Positions 54,123 to 60,989 of a DNA stretch of 64,000 nt are shown one piece after another. The stretch comes from Phycisphaeraceae bacterium (GTDB lineage Bacteria; Planctomycetota; Phycisphaerae; Phycisphaerales; Phycisphaeraceae): assembly GCA_029260655.1 (NCBI GenBank), contig JAJDCU010000073.1:59863-123862 (forward strand). Reading direction: 5' to 3'. The notes below the pieces were generated by a model. The model saw only the letters and a program-made list of their open reading frames with translations. It did not search any database and was not told the DNA's origin. Within the stretch, counting starts at the first letter, position 1. Each line of letters starts with the position of its first letter. Position numbers and translations under genes: made by a program.

Positions 54123-54617
54123 ATGACCCGAGTGATCGGTATCGATCCCGGCCTGCGTCTTTGTGGGTACGGCGTGGTAGACCTCGCGGACGGCGTGATC
54201 GAGCCGACCCTGGTCGAGGGCGGGGTCATCCGTATCGACGCGGACGCCCCGATGGAGCAGCGCCTGGGACAGCTCCACGAAGAGCTTGCCGCGGTGGTCG
54301 ATCGGCTCGAGCCCGATTGCTTCGCCGTCGAGAAGCTCTACGCCCACTACAAGCACCCGCGCACCGCGATCCTGATGGGTCATGCCCGAGGGGTCATCCT
54401 GCTTTGCGCCCAGCAGTACGGCCTGTCGGTGCAGGACTGGCCTTCGACCGAGGTCAAGAAGGCCCTGACCGGTTACGGGCACGCCTCGAAGGAGCAGGTC
54501 CAGCGTGCGGTGCAGAGCCAGTGCGGCCTGGACGAGATACCCAGCCCCCCGGACGTCGCCGACGCGATCGCGATAGCGCTCTGCCACGCACGCCGGTTGG
54601 CGGTGCAGAAGCTGTGA
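54123..54617 (+). CDS. ruvC: Holliday junction resolvase RuvC
   Basis: RuvC cleaves four-way junctions as a dimer. From ATG 54123 it is 164 aa, normal for the family (a TTG at 54117 would add two residues). Acidic catalytic residues are in IGIDPGLR (Asp), FAVEKLY (Glu), and DVADAIAIALCH (two Asp). The motif GHARGVILL and the basic loop before SPPDVADA also match. It works with RuvAB; ruvB lies far away at 858-1889. Confidence 0.94.
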   Translation: MTRVIGIDPGLRLCGYGVVDLADGVIEPTLVEGGVIRIDADAPMEQRLGQLHEELAAVVDRLEPDCFAVEKLYAHYKHPRTAILMGHARGVILLCAQQYGLSVQDWPSTEVKKALTGYGHASKEQVQRAVQSQCGLDEIPSPPDVADAIAIALCHARRLAVQKL

Positions 54618-54650
54618 TGGGCCTCGCCCGTGTATCCACCATTGTCTATG

Positions 54651-54738
54651 TTCTGCCCCTCAGCCCCCGGCTTTGTCGGGGGGCGGGCGCAACGGTTGAC
54701 ATACGATCCCCCGGCGAAGCCGGGGGCTGAGGGTAGAA
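54651..54738. repeat. Palindromic element between ruvC and the HAD gene
   Basis: The outer arms TTCTGCCCCTCAGCCCCCGG (54651-54670) and, on the other side, CCGGGGGCTGAGGGTAGAA (54720-54738) are near-perfect reverse complements. The inner part (CGGCTTTG and CGGCGAAG) adds a second stem. It resembles intergenic palindromes and could act as a terminator for ruvC. No gene is seen here. Confidence 0.65.
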
Positions 54739-54758
54739 CCGATGGGTATGATTGATTT

Positions 54759-55475
54759 ATGATGAACGACAACTACCCCCGCGCCATCCTCTTCGATCTC
54801 GACGACACGATCCTCGACACCACGCTCAGCGCGGATCGTTTATGGACGCAGGCGTCCAAGCAGTTCGCCGACGAGATCGGCCGGTCCCCGGATGAAATCG
54901 ACCGGCAGATGCGTCAGGCCCGCGAGTGGTTCTGGTCTGACCCCCAGCGTAACCAGGTGGGCCGGCTGGATCTTTTCAAGGCCCGGGCCGGGTGCGTTGA
55001 GCATGCGCTTGAGCAGATGGATGCCGGTGATAACGGGCTGGCCACACGGATCGCCACATGGTTTACCGACCGGCGTATCCCTGCGATGAAGCCCTTCGAC
55101 GGTGCGCTCGAGGCGCTGGCAAAACTCAAGGACGCCGGGGTCCGCCTCGGGCTGATCAGCAACGGCAAGGGTGAAACCCAGCGCGAAAAAGTCGTCCGCT
55201 TTGGTCTGGAACCGTACTTCGACTGCATCATCCTCGAAGGCGAGTTCGGCGCCGGCAAGCCCGACCGTCGCGTCTTCGATCACGCCCTCGAAGAGCTGGG
55301 CGTTACGCCCGGGCAGGCTTGGATGGTCGGCGATAACCTGCAATGGGAGGTCGCCGCGCCGCAGAAGCTTGGTATCCAAGGCGTCTGGGTCGATTGGCGG
55401 GGCGCGGGCCTGCCGGAGGATGCGCTTGTGGTGCCCGACCGGGTGATCCAATCCATCGCGGAACTGATCGAGTAA
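54759..55475 (+). CDS. HAD-superfamily hydrolase (YjjG-like)
   Basis: A 238-aa HAD protein. Motif I ILFDLDDTILDT carries the nucleophile Asp, motif II is in LGLISNGKGE, motif III Lys is in GEFGAGKPD, and motif IV is in WMVGDNLQWEV. A helical cap sits between motifs I and II, as in class I HADs such as pyrimidine 5'-nucleotidase YjjG. The substrate is unknown. It is convergent with the ABC-2 permease gene, 34 bp apart. Confidence 0.9.
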   Translation: MMNDNYPRAILFDLDDTILDTTLSADRLWTQASKQFADEIGRSPDEIDRQMRQAREWFWSDPQRNQVGRLDLFKARAGCVEHALEQMDAGDNGLATRIATWFTDRRIPAMKPFDGALEALAKLKDAGVRLGLISNGKGETQREKVVRFGLEPYFDCIILEGEFGAGKPDRRVFDHALEELGVTPGQAWMVGDNLQWEVAAPQKLGIQGVWVDWRGAGLPEDALVVPDRVIQSIAELIE

Positions 55476-55509
55476 CTGAATGATACTCAGGCGGCCGTGT
55501 GGCCCTTGG

Positions 55510-56322
55510 TCACGTTGTGCACAGATCCCGCCGGGTAAATACGACCGCCGCGCAGCTCCACAGCACCGCCGCCGCGCCGTATAACATACACAGATCGCGG
55601 ACCGGCCACCGCCCATCGCGCAGGATCATTATTGGCCTGTAGTACGACAACGCGCTGAACCACGCGGCGAATCTTGCCGGCTCCCAGAACTGCTCGAGGT
55701 AGCTGACCAGGAACGATACGACGATCAAGACGAACGTCGCCGTGATCGCCTTGCCCCGCCGGTCGCTCAGGGACGACAGCAGCCACGCGCCCGAGCCTAC
55801 CGCCATGTACAAACCTGACAGGTTCGCGATGATCAGCGCGCCCTGCTGGAGTCCAAGTGGACGCCCGCCCCCTGCCGAGGCGCCCAGCAGGTGCCCACTC
55901 AACGCCATCGCGATAACGATCATCGCGCTGACGACCCAGACCACGCTGTCGGTGAACATCCATTGCCACCGTGAGATCGGCAGGCCCAGGGTCACGTCGA
56001 TCGTGCCCCGGTCCACCTCGCCCGCCGGTAAACGGGTGCAGCAGATCACCGCGTGCGCCAATACCAGTGACAGCATGATCGGGTGCGCCCAGGGGATCGA
56101 ACCGATGATCTCCGGCCCGATCTGATCTGCGATGCGCGAACCGAGCATCCCCTCGATGATCCGGCGGACAAACTCCATGTCGAGGATCTGAAGGCTCATC
56201 TCCTGCTCGTAGCGCGGGAGGATGAACGCGATCAACCCCTCGAAGGCCGCGGCCAGCATCCCGCACAGCAACGTGGCGGGCCATAGCTCACGGATCGACT
56301 TGGCGATCAGGCCGCGGTTCAC
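55510..56322 (-). CDS. ABC-2-type transporter permease
   Basis: A 270-aa membrane permease from GTG 56322 (4-bp GTGA overlap with the ATPase stop); the longer frame to 56457 lies inside the ATPase gene. About six hydrophobic segments are present, for example ATLLCGMLAAAFEGLIAFILP, MLSLVLAHAVICC, FTDSVVWVVSAMIVIAMAL, and ITATFVLIVVSFLVSYLEQF. The RLPAGEVDRGTIDVTLGLPISR segment is typical of ABC-2/ABC exporter permeases. The substrate is unknown; it may export a lipid or a carbohydrate, or give resistance. Confidence 0.87.
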   Translation of the reverse strand: MNRGLIAKSIRELWPATLLCGMLAAAFEGLIAFILPRYEQEMSLQILDMEFVRRIIEGMLGSRIADQIGPEIIGSIPWAHPIMLSLVLAHAVICCTRLPAGEVDRGTIDVTLGLPISRWQWMFTDSVVWVVSAMIVIAMALSGHLLGASAGGGRPLGLQQGALIIANLSGLYMAVGSGAWLLSSLSDRRGKAITATFVLIVVSFLVSYLEQFWEPARFAAWFSALSYYRPIMILRDGRWPVRDLCMLYGAAAVLWSCAAVVFTRRDLCTT

Positions 56323-57209
56323 GCCTCGCCCCCGTTCTCGTAGTAGTGGTGGAACAACGCCTCGAGGTCCGGCGGCCCGACCGTAAGGTCCTCGATCGGC
56401 TGACCGCTTAGCCACGATACGAAACGGTCGACAGGCCCGTCCAGCTCGCCGGCCCACATCCTGCCCTCACGCTGTGAAAGCTTCAAAAACGGCGGCGGCT
56501 CTTTTTCAGCGGCCGCGTCGTCCTTCCACCGGACCGTCACCCGATGCCCGGCCTCGGCGCGCAGCGACACCAACGGCTGCTCGGTGACCAGCTTCCCCTC
56601 ACGCACGATCGCGACCCGGTCGCACAGCCGGTCGACTTCGCTGAGTGAGTGGCTGGAGAAGAACACGGTGTGCCCGTTATCCGCCATGTTGCGCAGCCGT
56701 CGATGCAGCCGCTGCTGCATGATCGGGTCCAGCGAGGTGGTTGGCTCGTCGAGGATCAGCAGCTTCGGCTTGTGGGCCATCGCCATGACCAGACCCAGCT
56801 TCTGCCTTGTCCCGCGCGACATCTCGCGAACGAGTCGGGACAGGTCCAGCCCGAACACCTGTGACAGGTCCCGTCCGTGTTGCATTACGTCACACCGCCT
56901 GACCTGACCGACCCACTTTAGCGCCGCCTCGCCGGTCATCCACGGGTACAACCGAAGGTCTCCGGGCAGGTAACCGACATCCTGTTTGATAACCTGCCCG
57001 TCACGCCAGCAGTCTCGCCCGAGCACCACGGCCGAGCCGTTGTTCGGTTTAAGAAACCCAAGCAGTACGCGGATCGCGGTGGTCTTGCCCGCGCCGTTGG
57101 GCCCGAGGAAGCCGTAGACCGAACCCCGCGGCACGTTCAGGCTAAGGCCTTCGACGCCGCGGTGCCGGCCGTAAGTCCGTGTGAGTTGGCTGGTCTCGAT
57201 GATCGCCAT
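56319..57209 (-). CDS. ABC-2-type transporter ATPase
   Basis: A 296-aa ATP-binding protein. It shows Walker A GPNGAGKTT, Q-loop GYLPGDLRLYPWMTG, signature MSRGTRQKLG (in place of LSGGQ), Walker B LLILDEPTTSLDP, and the switch His in FFSSHSLSEV. After the core come about 80 residues of C-terminal regulatory domain. Its stop overlaps the permease start. It resembles ATPases of ABC-2 drug/lipid exporters. No third component lies nearby. Confidence 0.93.
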   Translation of the reverse strand: MAIIETSQLTRTYGRHRGVEGLSLNVPRGSVYGFLGPNGAGKTTAIRVLLGFLKPNNGSAVVLGRDCWRDGQVIKQDVGYLPGDLRLYPWMTGEAALKWVGQVRRCDVMQHGRDLSQVFGLDLSRLVREMSRGTRQKLGLVMAMAHKPKLLILDEPTTSLDPIMQQRLHRRLRNMADNGHTVFFSSHSLSEVDRLCDRVAIVREGKLVTEQPLVSLRAEAGHRVTVRWKDDAAAEKEPPPFLKLSQREGRMWAGELDGPVDRFVSWLSGQPIEDLTVGPPDLEALFHHYYENGGEA

Positions 57210-57334
57210 CGGACATATCTTACGCTTGGCGGACCTCGAAGGTACCGCGGCGCGGGTCCGTCGGCCGGCGGCGATATCTTTGCGGACCCGGTGGTGCGTC
57301 TGATCGCAGAATGAGTTGTGCGGGCTGGCCGAGT

Positions 57335-58306
57335 TTAACTGCCCGCGGCGCGGGTGCTGCGGTGGCCTGCATAGGTAGCGCCTCGCCGAAGGTGCAGCAC
57401 GGCGGTGACGGGGAAGTGGTCCGAGGGGTATCGGCCGTTGTAGTGGGTCCGGTCGATCGTGGCGCTGAGCGTCTGGAAGTTGTTGGTGGTGATGATCCAG
57501 TCGATGCGGTCGCCGCCGGTCCCGCCCGAGAACTTGTGTCGTGTGCCTTCATTTGATCCGGGGGTCGGGTTGGTCTGGCGGTAGGTATCGATCAGGTAGC
57601 CGCGCCAGTCCTGGGGCCCGCGCACCAGAAGCTGATACGGGGTGGTGTCCGAATCGGTGTTGAAGTCTCCGGTGACGATGGTCGGCAGGCCGTTGGCGAT
57701 CTCGTCGATCTTGCGCCGCAGGAGCCAGGCCGCCTGCACGCGGGCGCGCTGGCCCTGGTTATCGAAGTGGGTGTTAAAGAAGTAGAACGGCTGGGCGTCG
57801 CCTTCGCGCGGCATGAGCTTGACCCAGGTGACCATCCGCCGGTACGAAGAGCCCCAGCTCTTGCTGCCGGGTTTGTTCGGCGTCTCGCTGAGCCAGAAGT
57901 TCCCCTCGTCGAGCTTGAAGAACCGGTCGGCCCGGAAGAACAGCCCGCACATCTCCCCGCTGGTTTTCCCGTCGTTGCGTCCGGCGCCGACGAAGTGATA
58001 CCCCGGCAACCGCGACTGGAGGAACTTGGCCTGGGACAGCTGGCACTCCTGGGTGCCCAGCAGGTCCGGCCCGAAGTTCTTGATCGTCTTGACCACCAGG
58101 TCCTTGCGCAACCCCCAGCCGTTGAGCGTGTCGATAAACGTCTTGGTGCGGAGGTTGAAGCTCATCACCCTGTAGGCGTCGGCCGCCGCGCTGCGGCGCT
58201 GGTTGGTTGACTTAGCTTTGAAGACGTAGTAATCCCCCGAAGCGCCGCACCCGGCTAACAGCCCGGACAAACTTAATACAACCATCAGGGCAAGGGCATG
58301 ACGCAT
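57335..58306 (-). CDS. Secreted endonuclease/exonuclease/phosphatase-fold lipoprotein
   Basis: A 323-aa EEP-fold protein. The N-terminus is a lipoprotein signal with lipobox LLAGCG. Fold motifs are RVMSFNLRTKT, LLGTQECQL, NTHFDNQG, IVTGDFNTDSDT, and IDWIITT ... SDHFPVTA, with the active-site Asn, Glu, Asp and His positions all present. It could cleave phosphodiesters (nuclease, sphingomyelinase-like or inositol phosphatase), so the substrate is open. The paralogue at 58604 lies 297 bp upstream in the minus direction. Confidence 0.9.
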   Translation of the reverse strand: MRHALALMVVLSLSGLLAGCGASGDYYVFKAKSTNQRRSAAADAYRVMSFNLRTKTFIDTLNGWGLRKDLVVKTIKNFGPDLLGTQECQLSQAKFLQSRLPGYHFVGAGRNDGKTSGEMCGLFFRADRFFKLDEGNFWLSETPNKPGSKSWGSSYRRMVTWVKLMPREGDAQPFYFFNTHFDNQGQRARVQAAWLLRRKIDEIANGLPTIVTGDFNTDSDTTPYQLLVRGPQDWRGYLIDTYRQTNPTPGSNEGTRHKFSGGTGGDRIDWIITTNNFQTLSATIDRTHYNGRYPSDHFPVTAVLHLRRGATYAGHRSTRAAGS

Positions 58307-58603
58307 AGGGCAACCTCAGTCGTTCGATTCGGTTAGGGACACAAACGCCCGGGGCCCCGGGTTGGCCGATAGTGGTTTATCGGTGGTGGGACGTATCGGC
58401 CTCAAATTAGGCGGGAGAGGCCTGTCCACTCGGACGGACTAGATTAGGTCCTCACGCCCCGTGGTCAAGGGTTTTATTGGGTTTTTTTCGCTGTAGACAG
58501 CCCGCATACCCCGCTTTGAAGCCCGCATCATGTGGGGCCATAGCGGCTTACGTCGCGGTCAAAGCGACACAACTAATGTTTTGCCTGGGAGCCGCGGCGA
58601 AGC
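58307..58603. other. Intergenic gap between the EEP paralogues
   Basis: About 300 bp with no supported gene. A GGGGCCCCGG palindrome (about 58350-58360), a T-tract around 58480-58490, and a GC hairpin are visible. These may serve as the terminator of the upstream paralogue and the promoter of the lipoprotein gene. No fit to a known regulatory site was made. Confidence 0.3.
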
Positions 58604-59509
58604 CTAATCCGCCCAGCGCACTTCTGCCGTGACCGGGAAGTGGTCCGAGGGGTATTTCAGCCCCTCGTGCGTGGTGTCGATTGTCGCGTTGAGCGTGACG
58701 AACCCCGGCGAATGCAGGACCCAGTCGATCCTGCTGCCCTCGCGCTTGCCTCTAAAACCGTGGTAGGTGGCTTCCTCTTCGCTGCGTTCTTGGTGCACAG
58801 CGCGGTAGGCGTCGATCAGCCAGGGGGTTTGCTGTTCGTCGTCTATCTTCATGAGTTCCGCGTAAGGCTTGGAGTCTTCCGTGCAGTTGAAGTCGCCGAG
58901 GATGATGACCGGCTGGCCTTCCATCAGCACGGGGATTTTCTTTCGCATCAGCAAGGCCGAGTTCAGCCTTGCCTCGTCGCTTCGGTGGTCAAAGTGGGTG
59001 TTGGCGATCATCAACGCACGTCCGCTTTGCTTGTCGCGCAGCCGAAGCCAACTGACCATCCTGGGAAACGAGCTGCCCCAGCCGTAGCTGCCTGGCGTGT
59101 CGGGTTCTTCGCTGAGCCAGAAGTGCCCGCCGCCGATCCGCCTGAAACGGTCCCGTCGGTAATAGATCGCGCACATCTCGCCGCCGAGCTTGCCGTTGTC
59201 CCGCCCGGCGCCGAAGAAGATGTGCGTGTCCAGGACATCACGCAGCTCCTTGGCCTGGAACAGCACCGCCTCCTGCACGCCGAGGATGTCCGGGTCGTAG
59301 GCCTTGATCGTCTGCAACACACGCTCGTGCCGCTTGGACCAGACACTCGGCGGGTCCGCCGCGCCGCCCCATCGGATGTTGAAGCTCATGACCTTGATGG
59401 GTTTGTCCTGAGGCTGATCGCCCTGGGGTTGTGTGTCCGCGGATTGCGCGCAGACAAGACCACCGAAGAACAAGACACAACAGGCTGCGACAGCGATCAG
59501 GGTGTTCAT
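58604..59509 (-). CDS. Secreted endonuclease/exonuclease/phosphatase-fold protein (paralogue)
   Basis: A 301-aa EEP-fold protein from ATG 59509 with a Sec signal peptide (LIAVAACCVLFFGGLVCAQ). The frame to 59611 adds residues lacking any signal pattern. Motifs: KVMSFNIRWGG, ILGVQEAVLF, NTHFDHRSDEA, IILGDFNCTEDS, IDWVLHS, SDHFPVTAEV. It is clearly similar to the lipoprotein at 57335, so a tandem duplication is likely. The 297-bp gap between them has no gene, only GC-rich hairpins. Confidence 0.9.
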   Translation of the reverse strand: MNTLIAVAACCVLFFGGLVCAQSADTQPQGDQPQDKPIKVMSFNIRWGGAADPPSVWSKRHERVLQTIKAYDPDILGVQEAVLFQAKELRDVLDTHIFFGAGRDNGKLGGEMCAIYYRRDRFRRIGGGHFWLSEEPDTPGSYGWGSSFPRMVSWLRLRDKQSGRALMIANTHFDHRSDEARLNSALLMRKKIPVLMEGQPVIILGDFNCTEDSKPYAELMKIDDEQQTPWLIDAYRAVHQERSEEEATYHGFRGKREGSRIDWVLHSPGFVTLNATIDTTHEGLKYPSDHFPVTAEVRWAD

Positions 59510-59726
59510 CAATACGAGGCCTCCCGCGTGAACAGTGCACCCCCAAGTTTGTGCCCGCTCGCGTGGCCTGAGTCTATCGGGTGGGCTCATACCGGACAAG
59601 AGACCGGGCACGAAAAACCGCCGGCCTGTGCCGGCGGTTCATCATGACATCGCTTTGGTTTCACATCCGGTGGCTTGCCGATCACCATCTCTGCAGGTGA
59701 TCTAGCCCAACGCCTGATCGTCCGGG

Positions 59727-60536
59727 CTATCCTCTCCGACGCAACAGCCCCACGCCGCCCAGCGCAAGCAGCGCCAGGCTCGTCGGTTCCGGGGCCGCCG
59801 CCGCTGCGCCCCCGCCTGCTGGGGTGAACGTGAAGCTGTCGATGATCAGCTCGTGTGACTGGCGGTTCGTCGGATTGTTGCCTTGGAACAGCCAGAGGTT
59901 CAGGTGCACCTTCTCGGTCGACTCCGCTGGGATGTCCGCGCCGGTGTAGCTCCACTGGTTGATGATGTGCCCGGGTGTGGGCGGGGTCGAGTGATGCCCG
60001 TGCAGGCTTTCAAAGTCGATCTGGTTGGCGGTCCAGTTGAAGCTGTGGGTCGAGAAGTCGCCGGTCAGGCCCAGGTCGAAGCCGGTCGTGTTACCCGGGG
60101 TGGAGTAGGGCTGGGTGGTGTAGTGAGCATTGGTGTTGTTCACGTCTCCGAACTGAGTCAGCTCGATGTCGACCTCTTCGGTGTCGCTCTGGTAGGTGAA
60201 CAACCCCGCGACGACGTTCCTGTCGTAGTTTTCGGTGTTGGATTCGATGCGGAACTCGTAGTCACCGAAGCCCAACGAAGTCTGTGCGGTCACCTCGGCG
60301 CTGTACCACTTGCCGCGGTGGCGCCGGACTTTCAGGTGCAGGTTGTTGTTGGCGTCGATCCAGACGCTGTCGGTGCTGTCGGACCAGTTGTTGGGCCCCG
60401 GGCCCAGGCCGTTGCCGTTCTTGACGTCCCAGGTCATCCCCGACCACTGGATCGTCCGGGCCGACGCCTGAGTTGTCAGCAGCCCTGTTCCGAGTACGAG
60501 CCCAGCCAGAACAGTCCTTTTCACGATGTGATTCAT
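59727..60536 (-). CDS. GH16-like secreted protein with PEP-CTERM anchor
   Basis: A 269-aa secreted protein from ATG 60536 (AAGGAGGT Shine-Dalgarno; the frame to 60590 is rejected). A Sec signal (RTVLAGLVLGTGLLTTQASA) is followed by a beta-jellyroll of GH16-like form. TEEVDIELTQFG resembles the catalytic E-[ILV]-D-[ILV]-E motif of laminarinase/agarase-type enzymes (two Glu and an Asp). The end PEPTSLALLALGGVGLLRRR is a PEP-CTERM sorting signal for exosortase. Enzymatic activity is likely but the polysaccharide is not known. Confidence 0.82.
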   Translation of the reverse strand: MNHIVKRTVLAGLVLGTGLLTTQASARTIQWSGMTWDVKNGNGLGPGPNNWSDSTDSVWIDANNNLHLKVRRHRGKWYSAEVTAQTSLGFGDYEFRIESNTENYDRNVVAGLFTYQSDTEEVDIELTQFGDVNNTNAHYTTQPYSTPGNTTGFDLGLTGDFSTHSFNWTANQIDFESLHGHHSTPPTPGHIINQWSYTGADIPAESTEKVHLNLWLFQGNNPTNRQSHELIIDSFTFTPAGGGAAAAAPEPTSLALLALGGVGLLRRRG

Positions 60537-60568
60537 TTTGTAGACCTCCTTTTGATGAAAGACGTGCA

Positions 60569-60587
60569 AATCATTCAATGAATGATT
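60569..60587. promoter_or_regulatory. 19-bp perfect palindrome, candidate operator
   Basis: The sequence AATCATTCAATGAATGATT (9-bp arms around one A) lies 33 bp upstream of the PEP-CTERM gene start. It is placed just downstream of the promoter-like pair at 60604-60632, so a dimeric repressor bound here could block transcription or elongation. The protein is unknown. Confidence 0.5.
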
Positions 60588-60603
60588 CAATAAGTGGTTT
60601 AAT

Positions 60604-60632
60604 AATCTACCGGTATCCTTTTACCACCTCAA
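60604..60632 (-). promoter_or_regulatory. Sigma-70-like promoter for the PEP-CTERM gene
   Basis: On the minus strand, TTGAGG (60627-60632) and TAGATT (60604-60609) are 17 bp apart. Each matches 4 of 6 consensus bases. The following AT-rich stretch suits a start site, upstream of the palindrome and the AAGGAGGT ribosome site. Moderate evidence only. Confidence 0.4.
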
Positions 60633-60989
60633 ATGACCGGCACCAATCCACATCAAAAGAGCCACCTTGTCTGGGTTAACCATCCGGGGGACCCCCCGGC
60701 GACCCGGGGATTTACCCTCAAAACGCTGTAGTTTGTACGAAATTGGGTGGTTTTGGCTGGATAGGTTGCTATATTTATCGGACGCCTCGCGGAGGCCGGT
60801 ATTGTTTTGCTGGCCTCCGACCAGCGGTCGACGATACCGCGACTGGGCGATGCTACGTAGCCCACCGATTTGGCCCCCGCAGCCACCTGACGTGACACGG
60901 ACGGACCCACAGACGGTTTAACTCACCACGACAACGGGCGCCAAGGCGCTTCCCCACCCAGGCCGGACACTACACAGAGGATGCTGTAT
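60633..60989. other. Intergenic region between divergent glycosidase genes
   Basis: About 360 bp between the PEP-CTERM gene and the large glycosidase-like gene, with no supported coding frame. It likely carries the plus-strand promoter of the next gene. AGAGG at 60976-60980 is its ribosome site. A short GC hairpin is visible near 60670-60710. Confidence 0.35.
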
